NCBI RefSeq assembly: GCF_011075055.1
Contig: NC_058150.1
Span: 8,066,006 to 8,130,005 of the forward strand
Direction of reading: 5' to 3'
Origin: Mangifera indica
Lineage: Eukaryota > Streptophyta > Magnoliopsida > Sapindales > Anacardiaceae
DNA: 64,000 bases
Shown in pieces: positions 35,651-48,100 of the stretch. The translations under genes and the position numbers were made by a program. Positions within the stretch are counted from its first letter, which is position 1, and each line of letters starts with the position of its first letter. The notes beneath the pieces are model-generated. The model searched no databases, was not told the origin of the DNA, and saw nothing but the letters and a program-made list of their open reading frames with translations.

Positions 35651-36060
35651 TTTCTTTTCGGAAATTTTAATAAATAGCCAAAATACCCCTCAATTAAGCA
35701 AAAATACCCAAATACACTATTTTTAAGCAAAAATATCCAAATTCCCTATTCCTAAACAAAAATGCCCAAATTCTCTATTCCTAAACAAAAATGCTCTAAA
35801 CTTTTTTTAAAATATAAAAATTACCCTTCTCCACATCTATATAAACTCTCCTCACTCACTCTTATTACACACACTTCTCATATCACTCAAACACTCACTC
35901 TCATTCTCATTTTTATTCAAGATCAATTAGTAGGGGTTCGTTCAGACAGAAGAAGTTCGTATTTCTAAATTCGATTCGAAAAAAGACTATTCATGAGAAA
36001 AAGATATTTATACAAATCTTAGCCTAAAAACTTAATTTTATTTGTTAAATCTAGTTTATA

Positions 36061-37160
36061 TGTCATAATATAGGGGTTAAATGCAATGTTAGATAAATAT
36101 GAGGGTATTTTGATAATATATAATATATAAAGAATTTAAATAACATGTTAAGAATAGATATGTATACTTTGATATAAGACAACATACAAAGGGTGTTAAA
36201 TAAACAAAGAGATAATTATGAGGGGTCAAATGAAATATTATTAAAATATGGGGGCATTTTGATATTAAACATTGTAAGAGCATTATAAATGAAATTTTAG
36301 GAATAGATAGATGTATTTTGATATGAGACAACATAAAAGGGTGTTAAATGCAATGCAAGGTAATTGTAAGGGGTAAAAAAATATTTAAAAAATTATGGGG
36401 TATTTTGAAATTACATAATACATGAAGGATTTAAATAATAGATTAAGAGTAAATAGATGTTTTTTGATACAAGAGAATATAAAATAGTGTTGAATAAAAG
36501 TTTAGATAATTATAGGGGGTTATATGAAATGTTAAGAAAAACATAGGAGTATTTTGATACTTCATAATATCATGAAATATTTAAAAACATGTTAAGAATG
36601 AATAGATGTATTTTGATAATAGGAAACATACGAGGGTATTAAATGAAATATTAAATAAGTATGGGAGCTAAAAAAATGTTAAAAAATATAAGGGGTATTT
36701 TGATATTAAATATTGTAAGAACGCTTTAAATGAAATGTTAAGAATAGATAGATACATTTTGATATAAGATTACATAAAAGGTTGTTAAACAAATTGTTAG
36801 ATAAATATAGAGGTTAAATGAAATATTAGAAAAATATAGGGGGTATTTTAATATTAAACATTGTAAGAACATTTTCATTGAAATATTAAAAATAGATAGA
36901 TATGTTTTGATACAAGATATTATACAAAGATGTTAATAAAATATTAGATAATTATAGGGGGTTAAATAAAATTTTAAAAAAATATAAAGGGTATTTTGAT
37001 ATTAAACATTATAAAAACGTTTTAAATGGAACGTTAAGAACAGATAGATACATTTTGATACAAGATAACATACGAAGGTGTTATATAATTATAAGGGGTT
37101 AAATGAAATATTAAAAAAATATGAGAGATTTTTTTATATTAATAATTGTAAGATTGTTTT
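36061..37160. repeat. Tandem array of about 147-bp units, eight copies
   Basis: Unit landmark AGGGGTTAAATG recurs at 36072, 36221, 36369, 36514, 36662, 36809, 36956 and 37094, i.e. spacings of 149, 148, 145, 148, 147, 147 and 138 bp. Within each unit the pair GTTAAATGAAATGTTA ... TATTTTGATAT occurs twice with about 59-bp spacing, plus a half copy of about 29 bp. Each unit is therefore two and a half monomers. The sequence is AT-rich and non-coding. Confidence 0.9.
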
Positions 37161-37190
37161 ACATAGTTATTATAGATTTTTTTGCTATAA

Positions 37191-38195
37191 ATGAATAATT
37201 ATTTTCAAAAACTTATCATTACAGAATTGATAATTAAAATGGATGGTTATACATTGGTTCGTTACCAAGGAGAATGGATTCAAGGTGGCAATAACACAAT
37301 GAAATACGTTGGAGGATCTAAACAGTTGATTAAAATTCCTTATGAAACAACATTCGAGGGATTTATTGAGCTTTTGAAGGACTCTTGCGGTATTGATCCA
37401 ATGAAAAACTACCTTCAACTATCAATAAAGCCAAGAAAAATTTAGCGCGACTGCATCATACAGATCCAAAATGATGAAGATGTCTAGGGTCTTATTGATA
37501 TGTCTCAGTGCTTACAGGAATATATTCCTATTTTTGTTACATGTATCCCAATTGAAGGGCATGAGGAAGAAGATGAAGATGAAGAAGAAATTAGTGGAGT
37601 CAAAAAAAGAATACGATTTGGAAAACTTGATTTATTTCAGTAATGTCATGTTGTACATTGCAAACTTATGGGCTCATGGAGAAAAAGATAGAGTTCCCGA
37701 TTGGGGTGACTTTGATGGAAATGATATACCCGATATTCCTTCTGAAGATATAGAGCCTGAGTATATAGCATCAGTTACCGAGGGTATAGATAGTTTGCAG
37801 CTTAAAGATCCTATTTTAGGTGGTGAAAATTACTCTGGGCTATTTTTTGACAATGTCCCCATTGATCTGTTTAGGCGGCTTCTTGATTTTCCTCCACAGC
37901 CATCAACATCATCAGGTGATTCCAGATCGATCTGAGAAGAGAATGGTGTAAAGGTTGGTGATATCTTCTATAATAAAATTCAATTGAAAAACGTGAAACA
38001 ATTTGTCTTACTTAAAGGATTTCAATTCATGATCAAAAAGTCTGACAAGAAACGATGGGAAATTAAATGCAAGGTTGAAAATTGTAAGTGATATATACAT
38101 GCAACCAAGTCCAAAGTCGGTGAAGTGTTTTAAATCAACTTTATGAATCCTACCCACATATGTTCAGTTGATCAAATCATGTCACATCACAGACA
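37191..38195 (+). pseudogene. MuDR-type (Mutator-like) transposase, N-terminal part
   Basis: Frame 37227-37445 reads MDGYTLVRYQGEWIQGG ... MKYVGGSKQLIKIPYETTFE, the usual N-terminal start of plant MULE transposases. After stops, 37576-37935 is an acidic linker (DWGDFDGNDIPDIPSEDIEP). Then 37941-38195 reads GDIFYNKIQLKNVKQFVLLK ... FQFMIKKSDKKRWEIKCK ... ENCK and a stop for the expected Trp, YIHATKS ... MNPTHICSVDQ, the MuDR DNA-binding (plant transposase) domain with its C-x4-C ... H-x-C ligands. It is cut off directly after MSHHRQ, before the DDE core. At least four lesions; not functional. Confidence 0.82.
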
Positions 38196-38450
38196 AGTAG
38201 GGGTCCTGTTTAGCCTGGCCTACAGGTAGCTTAGCCTGCAATTTTTGCGGCCGTGACAAGCCCATGGATTGATTCGGCCATGCCCTCGTTTGAAAACCAA
38301 ACCCATAGATTGATTCAACATAACTCACTATTGCAGTCAACAAAAAAAAAATTATATAATAACTCTCTGTCATTCTACATTTTAAGAACTTTGATAATAA
38401 AGAAATTTAATATGTTGTTGATGAAGAATCTCAATCACAATCACGTGAAG
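38196..38450. other. GC-richer insert of unknown type
   Basis: Starts TAGGGGTCCTGTTTAGCC right where the MULE frame breaks off. It carries GGCCGTGACAAGCCCATGGA and a repeated CCCATRGATTGATTC motif. It looks like a short hAT-type or similar MITE, but no matching right terminus or target duplication could be fixed. Confidence 0.35.
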
Positions 38451-38454
38451 ATAT

Positions 38455-39190
38455 AACACCACCAGTAAGGAAAAAAGGAAAACAGATATCGATGATGTAA
38501 AAACACTTTAATCAAATTGAAGAAACCATTTATGGTAAATTAATTTGACAGATAATGTGCAAACACTATGGTTCATATTTAACATATGTCAGTTTGGGTG
38601 ACACCATCATCTTCATCATATTAATGAATATTATAAAAAAAAACCACACCACTTAGGAGACAACAACAAATTATCTTCACAAGGTTATGATCAATTGATG
38701 AATTTGTTACAAGTAATCCAGACAGTTCAAGCAGACAGAAAATGACAAACTTCATGTACAATAAATAAAAAATACACAACTATATGACTAGGTACATTGT
38801 TGCTTTTAATCAACTTTTTACTTTATGTTGAGAATGAAATATTAAAATAAATTATTCAAAATAACACTCAACCAGCATTTAAAAGAATTCCTAAATCTAT
38901 ACTTAAATATAACATCCTTAGGAATTATGAACTGATGAAATAAAAATTATGAAAGAACTATTTGATTTTAATGGTGTTAATTCTATTACTTCTGATTTAT
39001 AAATAACTACTAATCAACATTTACGATACAATTACACAAATACCCATAATATTAATTTTGATTTGTGCAAAAAAGTTATTGCACTTATGACATTAGAATA
39101 TCTGCATTCTTGTGTCATTATTGATCAAATATTAGCAAATATTTTTAATGAATATAAAATAAACTACTATACTTTTTCAATTAATTTGAT
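38455..39190 (+). pseudogene. hAT-type transposase fragment
   Basis: Reading through stops and frameshifts, 38860-38965 gives NTQPAFKRIPKSILKYNILR then NYELMK. This matches the plant hAT (Ac/Tam3-like) core 'NPxFKxxSRxTLxxDIxxxYxxxK'. After a break, 38998-39030 gives ITTNQHLRYNYT-like residues (family: DLWTSxxNxxYxxITAH) and 39067-39185 gives KKVIALMTLEYLHSCVIID ... IFNEYKINYYTFSINL (family: krilxFxxxxxHxxxxIxxxIxxxLxxWxIxxKxFxITLDN). A BED-finger-like lead may lie at 38480-38620. The C-terminal dimerisation region is missing. It is a decayed fragment. Confidence 0.65.
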
Positions 39191-39234
39191 AATACTAAAA
39201 ATAATAATAGAGTACTTAGGGTGGTAAATCCATA

Positions 39235-42200
39235 ACTAGTAGTTGTTCAATAACAGGAGAGACCTCAACTCGGTGTCCTACACTTTCAAATGTTTTTCGA
39301 TTCTCCCAGAGAACCTCTTGAACAATTTGTCTTATCATTGAACTATCAATCTATGGTGTTACACCTATGTTAGAAGTCTATCCCCTTATCTCTCTCTAAC
39401 TACCCTCATGGGTCGGAACATTTTGATTGTTACCAATAAGCCTCCTTGACCTTTTTATCTTGAAACAACACACAAGCTTAGACAGATATACCACAATTTC
39501 AAATACTAGTTAAATAATACTTACACCAATCAACACTAGGAAGCGGTTAACGTTGCATGAGGGGCTACTTAAACACTTATTTGGATTAAAACATTTAACA
39601 CCTTTTTGGGTTTTCAAAACCATGCTCTGATACCAAAAATGTAGCATCCCTCTTTTGATACATACCCCTACTTGAAATATACACCCAAAACGACATGTTA
39701 ACTTTAAACTTTTTCCAAACCAACAAAAAATAGTAAATACATGGCAATAAATAATATCACACAATCCCAAAAAGTGTACTTAATAAAATATCAATAATAT
39801 AGTAATTTCAAATTCATAACAAGGTGTCTGAAAATCCAATACATAAAAATAATGAGTGCATAAATACAATCCCAAGATAAACATGTAATAAACTGGCCCA
39901 AGAATGTAAATGGCCAAAATACCCTCTTCTTATTCAACATCCCGAGTTAACCTACTAGCTCTTTCATTGTCCCGTAGCTCTAAAATCTTACTTATAAAAC
40001 CATAAAAGGAACACAGTGACTGAAACACACTCTATAAGTAGGTGACCTCTTAACACCTTGCACACAACATATATGATAACCATAATTCTCATTAGTGTTC
40101 TATTTCCAATCTCTATGTGATGTTTCGAATGTTTCCCCAATATCTCAAATACCTATTTGAACTTCTTCAATGTCTAGTGCTCATTCTCTAATGGTGGTGT
40201 CATCCCGAATGACTAATATCAAATGACATATATAAGTGTCTCAAATGTCTGGTGAAAGCATGCGACATGCTAGACGCCAAATTTAAAATGCACCCAATAC
40301 ACTTGTCAATTGAGATTCGAGCTTTGGTACCATATCACAAGAAGAGGAAAAACCCAGACTTTTCTAATATCACATACGCATCCCATATGTTAAGGCTCCT
40401 AGTGTTAGTGCATGCACGAATATCCTTGATATGAAGATGCCCAACGTTAGTGCATAATCATCAAATAGGTATCAAGGTCACAAGAAATAGCCTTAATGCT
40501 CTCACAAAAATAAAATGATACATCATCATCAGTTTTCAATTTGGAATCACTCTAATCAAGGTATGTGTCGTCAAACACATTGTCAAGCACCAGTAATTAC
40601 TTATCACCTCAATTTGCGTTTGTTAAGGCCATTATATTCATGATGGCCTTTGTTAGGGTGTTATTAATCATATTCCTCATATCTATCCCTCATAGGGATA
40701 AAACGGTTATTTCCATAACTATGGGTAAACCTTGCTAACTTCATACATGCATCATTAACTTCATGCATGTTCACTTCCAATTTTCCCTTAACATACATGA
40801 GAGTGTATCCTTCATACACGGGGGTGTACTTGCTTAACCTACACAAGCAAGTAAACTATATACACGAGGATGCAACCTAGTGTAGAGTACACGATCGTGT
40901 GTATCATACCACAGAGGCATGTGCTTGATAACACACCTATTAATTAACCTAACACACTAACTATTTATGCCTAATTATACATGGTATGTATCCTACAATA
41001 CATACATGTGAACTCTTTTAGGTTTTCCAGTCACCTAAAGCAAAATGTACAACTCCAAAACTCATACCAATCTATCACTTAACTAGCCTAAATGTATCCT
41101 TAAATATTTTAGTTGTAATCTCTATATACATGCTCATAAAATTCACAATAATTAATGATCACTTCATTCAAATACATCAATTCAATCATCCATCATACTT
41201 TACATCAACACATAGTGAGTACTTAACCTTTCATTTCGATTCCCATAGCAGAATAACTAAGTAAAACCAAACACTAAAATCTCATGCCAACATCAACATA
41301 TATGCATCAGTGTATGAATACTTTGTAATCTACATACTTTGTGCCTGCAAAGGATAAACAATCTATTTGTATACATATATATCTTCATACATATTCCATA
41401 AACACATACTCATATAATCATTTTAGTTTTCCATGTTCATACCAATTCTAGAATCCATCAAAAAATCATCTCACAAAGCATTGCAATCAAATGAATTGGG
41501 ATAGGAATTAAAAGGCCATACTACTTACCTTTCCTCCACAGAAAAGCTTAATATTCATGTGGCAACAATTAATTCCCAACGATCCTTTGCGTCCTTAGGC
41601 TTCAAGAGCTCTCAAAAACCTTCTCAACTTTCTAAATTTTTTTTGTGAATATGATAGCAAAAGTGAGCCAAAACGCATTTGGACCCTTTTTATTTTTAAT
41701 TGAAAGCCATAATACACGGTCATGTAATTCATATAAACAGGCGTGTATGTCGTTACCCATTAATGTCATTTCTAAAATCACTATGAAAATAGCTCCTTAT
41801 CTAAACATTCAAACATGTTGACCACATTTGAGTGTGTACCTCAACATACACAAGCATGTGTCTTCCAAACATAGCCAATTTTCACACAGCACAAAGGAAA
41901 TCACCATTTTGTCCTTACCAACATACACACAGGAGTGTGGCCACATAGCCTGTAACTCCAAAATCACATATACATAGAAAATTCAACACAAATGAAGAGG
42001 CAAAAGATAAAAATACCCTTGGATGTACCTATGGTTGATGCAAATTCAATCAACATTCTCTAAATTTTTTTTTGAATTCTCTTTATGTTTTGTATGTTTC
42101 AAAACAATAATGAATCAAGATACGTTTTTCCATCTTCAAATTACTTGAAAAAACATTAAGTTTAATTATTTATGAGATTATGATTCACATGCGCATGATA

Positions 42201-42280
42201 GTTTGATGTTTAATTACTTATTCATGAATGAATGTAATTATAACTTACACAAAATGCATATAGTTCATGGGGATTTCTAG
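39235..42280 (-). mobile_element. Truncated LTR retrotransposon, minus strand, probably Ty3/gypsy
   Basis: On the minus strand an LTR end GGGATGCTACA (plus 39640-39650) is followed after four T residues by the primer-binding site TGGTATCAGAGC (plus 39624-39635). The LTR therefore lies at higher coordinates and contains typical non-coding gypsy-LTR text with many ACACGNNCGTGT-like motifs (about 40810-41960). Its outer end is not resolved. Downstream of the primer-binding site only about 400 bp remain, with a decayed frame (GNNQNVPTHEGS ... IRQIVQEVLWEN) that could be the gag start, before the hAT fragment. The spaced TACA-TTTT-PBS arrangement favours gypsy, but no pol domain confirms it. Confidence 0.5.
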
Positions 42281-42290
42281 TTAATTTGAA

Positions 42291-42878
42291 GGCTAAAGGA
42301 TTGTTTCCCATCCAAGTTTTGATGTGTTCTCAAAGTCACACCCGTGACGTTTGAAAAACCCAAAATCCTACCTATTAACCAATTTTCATTTAAAATCTCA
42401 GTTAAGATTAGGGGTGAAATCGTTATTTAACTAAAAAAATTTTAAAAACTAAAGTTTTACTCATTTTCTCCTCTCAGTTTGAAAATCTCACAATTTCCCT
42501 TATCCAAAGTTTGAAAAATCAATATTTCCCCTTTAAGGTTTGCAAACTGTCACCGAAGAAAGTAAAGTTCGTTGTCGCCAATCACGTTGGCTCTAATGGT
42601 GAACTTTGCTTTCTTCGACGATGGTTTGCAAACCCTAAGGGGAAAATATTGATTTTTCAAACTTTGGGTGAAAAAAATTGTGAGATTTTCAAACTAAGGG
42701 AGGCAAATGAATAAAACTTTAGTTTTTAAAATTTTTTTATTAAACAACGGTTTTACCTCTAACCCTAACTGAGATTTTAAATGGAAATTAGTTCATAGGT
42801 ATGATTTTGGATTTTAAAACCTTACAGGTGTGACTTTGAGAACGCATCAAAACTTAGGTGGGAAATAGCTCTTTGGCC
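42291..42878. mobile_element. Foldback element 1 (588 bp), Mutator-like by target duplication
   Basis: The termini GGCTAAAGGATTGTTTCCCA and TGGGAAATAGCTCTTTGGCC are inverted, and pairing continues through nearly the whole length (e.g. ATTTTAAAAACTAAAGTTTTA against TAAAACTTTAGTTTTTAAAAT; GGTTTGCAAAC near both sides of the centre). A perfect 10-bp direct duplication TTAATTTGAA flanks it at 42281-42290 and 42879-42888. Long inverted repeats with 9-11-bp duplications are the Mutator superfamily signature. The 67-codon frame inside (42511-42714) is an arm-to-arm reading frame, not a known gene. Confidence 0.92.
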
Positions 42879-42888
42879 TTAATTTGAA

Positions 42889-43742
42889 TGTTCTATAATG
42901 CATGAAGATTAGTGTTTTTAATGTGTATATTTACTGAACAATACTAATGATATCGTTAGTTCATGTTTCAGTTCTTATATGCTTTTTCTTTTTGTGGCTT
43001 GTTTTTTGTCAGAAGCTTGGAAGCAATGTTGGGCATTCTTATCCGAGAACTTTATATGAAAATAGAACGAAAGAATTATTGTACAGCAAGTGTTTCACAG
43101 TGAAGTAGATTTTTTTTTTCCCTTTATAGATTAATGATGTTTGAGTTTTCCTATTTATCTTTAGTAACCTCCCATTAATATTTTTGGTTATTTGTTGGTT
43201 GAATGAACTCATTAAATCATAGTTTTTTTGTAATGAGTGGGGTGGTTGGTATTTTTCTTAACTAATTAGTAGTGTGTTAAGGAAACAGTTGCACATATGG
43301 ACCATGTAATGCTTCATTACGATGATATTTTATCAGTTTAATCGTGTTTAAAATAATAGAAATCGAAATCATTCATCTCCGCTAGGCTCCCTATTCCCAT
43401 TAGAAGTATGAATCCGATAGAGCAATGCTATGTGTTCTAATATTGAAAATTGAAGGTTTATCATTGTTCCAAGGCCAGGGGAAAAATTGAATTCAAAAAT
43501 GTTAAAAATGTCGAAACCCTAAATTCTACCTGTAAGTCCAAAAATTTTAAATAAATTAAATTTGAACTCCACAAATGAAACCCCAAAAATATTTAAAAAA
43601 ATTGAGGCCCAAGCTTAAACATGTCCAGAAAGATTGACAAGCCTACATCTAATATTATTCATAAAAAGGTTGTCAAATCAATTTGCAAACAAATACCTAG
43701 TATATATGCAACACCACTCGAACTGCCCAAATCATTGTCACT
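42889..43742. other. Spacer between foldback elements
   Basis: No gene was recognised; AT-rich with a short poly-T run. The 62-codon frame at 43621-43809 runs into the next element and matches nothing known. Confidence 0.4.
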
Positions 43743-43752
43743 TAAAAAGTTG

Positions 43753-44533
43753 GGCCAAAGGACTATTTCACCCCCAAGTTTAAGTGTTATCCCAAAGTCA
43801 CACCAGTGAAGTTTGAAAAACCCAAAATTCTACCTATCCGTTAAAAATTTTAGTCATGGTTAAAGGCAAAATAGTTATTTAATAAAAAATTTTAAAAATC
43901 TAAAATTTTGTTACATTTACTCTCCTAAGCTTGAAAACTCACAATTCCCCCCTCATCTGAAGTTTGAAAAATCAAAATTTTCCCCCTAGAGTTTACAAAC
44001 GTCATCGAAGATGGTCATCTCCTGTGGCGTCAGCTTAATTCTCCCTATCGATCACTTCTCAAACACCGACAAAGGTTAATTTCTTTGACGAAAATGACCG
44101 TCAGAAGTCTTAGACGAAGACGACATGGTTGTCTGAGACCTCCGACGATCGTTTTCATCTCAGACGAAGACGATTTCATCTTCGTCAGAGGAATTAGCCT
44201 TCACCGGTAGGTAAGAAGTGATCAGTAGAGAGAGTTAAGCCAAGAGGGAGAGTCAACACCATTGGAGACGACAAAATTCGCCATGTTCAACGATGATTTG
44301 CAAGCCCTAAGGGGGAATTTTGACTTTTTAAACTTTAGGTTGGGGGGATTTGAGAGATTTTCATGTTGAGGGGGGCAAACATAATAAAACTTCAGTTTTT
44401 TTGTTAAAAAACAGTTTTAACCTTAATCTTAACAGAGATTTTTTACAAATGGATAGGATTTTAGATTTTTCAAATCTCACGGGTGTGATTTTACAGTAGC
44501 ACTTAAACTTGCGTGGGAAATAGTCCTTTGGCC
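43753..44533. mobile_element. Foldback element 2 (781 bp), Mutator-like by target duplication
   Basis: The termini GGCCAAAGGACTATTTC and GAAATAGTCCTTTGGCC are perfect inverted repeats of 17 bp. The arms continue pairing to the centre near 44130: GATCACTTCTCAAACACCG (about 44060) pairs with the reverse complement of about 44195-44225, and GTCTTAGACGAAGACGACAT with its counterpart. A perfect 10-bp duplication TAAAAAGTTG lies at 43743-43752 and 44534-44543. The centre is GC-richer and has repeated GACGAAGACGA motifs. A transcript would fold into a hairpin of almost 390 bp per arm. Confidence 0.94.
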
Positions 44534-44543
44534 TAAAAAGTTG

Positions 44544-45119
44544 GAAGGCATCTGATTTTCTACACACATCAAGAAAAAGTGTTGCCCAAAAAATATGCAC
44601 CATATCTTATTGTCATCCAAAGGCTAAACACCAATCCTGTAACGTTGCAGTTGCCTCCTGATCATTAGTTTAAAATAACCTGACCTCTAAATTACCTCTT
44701 TAAAAAACCTGCACGTTTATTACCAATACCAGCTTTGCCGGTATAATATGTTGCAAAGTTTTCAATTACCAGTTGCAACATGCAATTACATATTAGATGG
44801 ATGCAGTCCAAATGAAACTGCATGCTTAGTTCAATCTAGAGTTAAAAAACTATTCGGATCATTTTCCATTCACATTTCCTCACACAACTATGTATGTACA
44901 TACTACACAATACAAGTTCCTACAATCAACAATCCACCAAGTGAAGGACGGTAATTAAATAATATAAATCTTTACATTCGACAGTATCAGAACGAATGGA
45001 CATTGAGAGTCTTCTTTAACTGAAAATAACTTTAACCAACTAACCAGCTTTATTCATGTTTCAGAATTGATTTGAATTTGAACGGCCCAACTCAAGGAAA
45101 ATAATCAGAAGCATCAGCA
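44544..45119. other. 3' flank of the DUF3755 gene
   Basis: Contains the presumed 3' UTR of the minus-strand gene that ends at 45120. No other gene was recognised. Confidence 0.4.
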
Positions 45120-48100
45120 TCATGAACTCATTTGATGGGATGTACGGGGAAGGATGGAGTTGGCGAGTTCATCATTAACCTTCACAGGAAGTGGAGGCAT
45201 CTGCTTCATTATCTCCGGCATGTCATTCAAGCTGGCAATAATTATTCAAATCATAAGAATAATTCTGTTACACCATTTTATAACATAATCTTAAAAGTCT
45301 GATAATTAGAATATATATAGCATTCCCTATCTATCAATCCCAAATTCTTGCACCTCAATTCAAACCAACTGAAAGCACTAAACATGATGATTAAAATACC
45401 ATAACAACAATGTTACTGAAATGGTAAGGTGATGATGCTGATATTTATACCACCCACATAACTACAACTACAGGCAGCCAGCTGAGAATGTTCAAGATGT
45501 CTATCCCGTAAAAAATAGTGTCTAATTAAGAATAACTTAATTAAACAGAGGCAGAGACATACTCGTTCAGGATTGAGAGGATGTTGTCCCGAGCCTTGCA
45601 TAAGAGATCGAAATTATCACGTATCTGCAAGTCAAAAATTAAAAGAATATGCCAACAGTTTTGGCATAAATCATTTTCTACTAAATACCATTTTATCAAA
45701 TGTTGTGCCAATTCCCTCAAAAGACAAACCATCATATTTTAGAATCATTCAACAAATTTGATTAATTAGTTAGACCAAAATATAGAGGGTCTAAGACAGT
45801 CAATGGGCCATCTCTTGTGGGTCTATGGTCCACCAAGAGATCTGTATGCTATAATTCTCAGTAAGTAAAAAATCACATCTATTAATTTTTGGCATTTAAG
45901 AACAATTCAGTATAATACCATGTTGACATATAAAATGAAGAGAACTGAAATCTAACAAGAATCATCTGCTACTTAGATCATATGAAAAGAACATACTACA
46001 AGTATTTCATCTCTTATATTAAACACGGTAAAAATATTTCAATTTCAGCAATTGTCCAAATGTTCCATTAATGAAAGCTACATACATGTCCTAGTTCATT
46101 TCAAGAACACTCTAGTTTATAGATGGTAGCGACCGAAGCAAAATAAAGAGAAACAAAGATTTATATAGAAAGAAAAATGGAAACAACAGCTCAGATGAAT
46201 ATCAAGAAATATCTAATTACGTGAAAGTTGTTAAGCATCAAACATTATATTTCACCTGGAAAGTTGCGAAATTTGCAGAAATTTGGTTAAACATTTGAGA
46301 ATTCTGCTCCAGAAGCTCTCCTGTAACACCGCCAATGGCTGGAAAATATAGTATTTTAAGTATCAGACTATAAAAAAGCTGATAATGGAAACTAAATATA
46401 TTTCTTAACTATTTTCCATCCACTAAGGTCCATTGGTTCTCACCCCAAAGATTTATCCAAGTTTGATCAAATTCAATAGTTTTTCCCATCAAAAAGCAAA
46501 TACATAAATGGTAATAGAGATGACACCAATTTTTCACTCATCTAAATTTATATTTGATAAATAAAAACTCACTCATGTTTTCAATGTCAATAATCAATTT
46601 AACATAAGCCCTCTGCAGAAAGTGTCTGCACAAACCTTTATATGAGATACCATCATCGGTGTCTATAGGAATCACTGACGGAGCATATGAAGGACCATTT
46701 GGGCGAGTTGTTAAATGAGATGATGACTTTGCAGATGAATCTGTAGCCTTTTCCTATAAACACAACCCCACATCAAAATTCAATAAACAGATAGGCCAAA
46801 TTAACAACAGACAAAAATCCAGTAGGACCACCAGAAGAAACTGTTGGACAGTTTCTTGGTAGTTCACGTGTCCATTTCAGACAAGTGTCAACAGGGAAAC
46901 TTTTCTGACATCTGGGCATGGTCAAATACTCAAGTTAATTTTTGGGTTTAATTTCATCTATAGGAAATCCACATATAGCATACCTTTATATTACTATTAG
47001 CTCTATATAAAGTAGGACGCACTCAATGTTTCTGTTTTCAAATTCCATGTAATAGTGACCTATGAATACAGTTATTATGTTGTAGCTTCCTAAATAATTA
47101 TAGTGCACTTAAATTCACATATTAAATTAGAACACTTTCTCATCTCCGAAGTGTTTCCAAAACTTTCATCTATAAGACAAACACACAAATGCCAAACAAA
47201 CAAACATGAAAGTATTGTGAAACATGTTTTCATTAAATTCAAATCTAGCAAACAAATGTGTCAAAAGATAGAATCGCATGAAATGTATTGTACCAGATAT
47301 GAAATAAGAACATACTTTTCTGTCTTTGTTCTTCCTTGCTGAATTATGATCCTCTTTCCGTCTCTTGCCATTTTCCTTTTTCTGAAATTAGGTGCAAATC
47401 TAACCAATTAGATTGTTGTAACATGATACATGTAATATACAGAATATCCAACTGTAAGCATGTGCAGTGTTTTGCGTAATATATAATATAACATTTATGT
47501 CAATAATACAAATGATTTTATCAAATAATAATAAAAAATGAAGAAAAAGAAAACTAGGTTAAGCCTTTTTATAACAAAAGATGGTTTAAAACAACAAGAA
47601 GAACAAATTTAGGAGAAGAGACCTGAAGCTACAAAACCAAAAAACCACTCCTATATGGCCCATGTTTAGTCAAACTATCAACCTCTCAGCCAGAAACAGA
47701 ATGCAAATAAAGAAAAGAGGTCATACAAATCATTAGTTTTAGTTTGTCACAATACAATGCATAAATATTACTGTACTCATCCTCATATCCACAAATTCAT
47801 GGTAAACTTTAGAGAAAGTGATGGTCTAAGAATTTCATATGGTAACTCTACAAATTTTCAGTTTCATTTTAGACATTTACATTCTTGTCACGAAATGGAT
47901 ATTCTAGAATCATTACAAAACATTTATTTTACTTTTTATCTAGTATAATTGTCTATTTCACATACACTTCTATTAATATAAATGAAACTCCAATTTTCAT
48001 TACATCGGTACAATAGGTAAGCATTAAAAGCACCAAAATGCTTAGCCCATTGAGAAGAAATATTTACTTCTTAATAAAACATCAACCACTAAAATATGGA

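Larger units (their letters stand above)
35657..38195 (+). mobile_element. Mutator-like element, left end with transposase remnant
   Basis: A long terminal region (about 35657-36060) contains a promoter-like segment with a TATA box (ATCTATATAAACTC, about 35837) and is followed by a tandem array (36061-37160) and then a MuDR-type transposase N-terminus (37191 to about 38190). The terminal region and the array have an inverted, diverged counterpart at 56985-57860. The right part of the element, including the catalytic core, is missing; homology ends where a GC-richer insert and then a hAT transposase fragment begin. Confidence 0.7.

Noticed and set aside
36061..37160. The 147-bp repeat unit equals the nucleosome core length
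   Set aside because: The length follows from two and a half 59-bp monomers, and nothing else points to a chromatin-related role; treated as coincidence.
42511..42714. 67-codon frame in foldback element 1
   Set aside because: It spans the loop of a near-palindrome and has no homologous domain.
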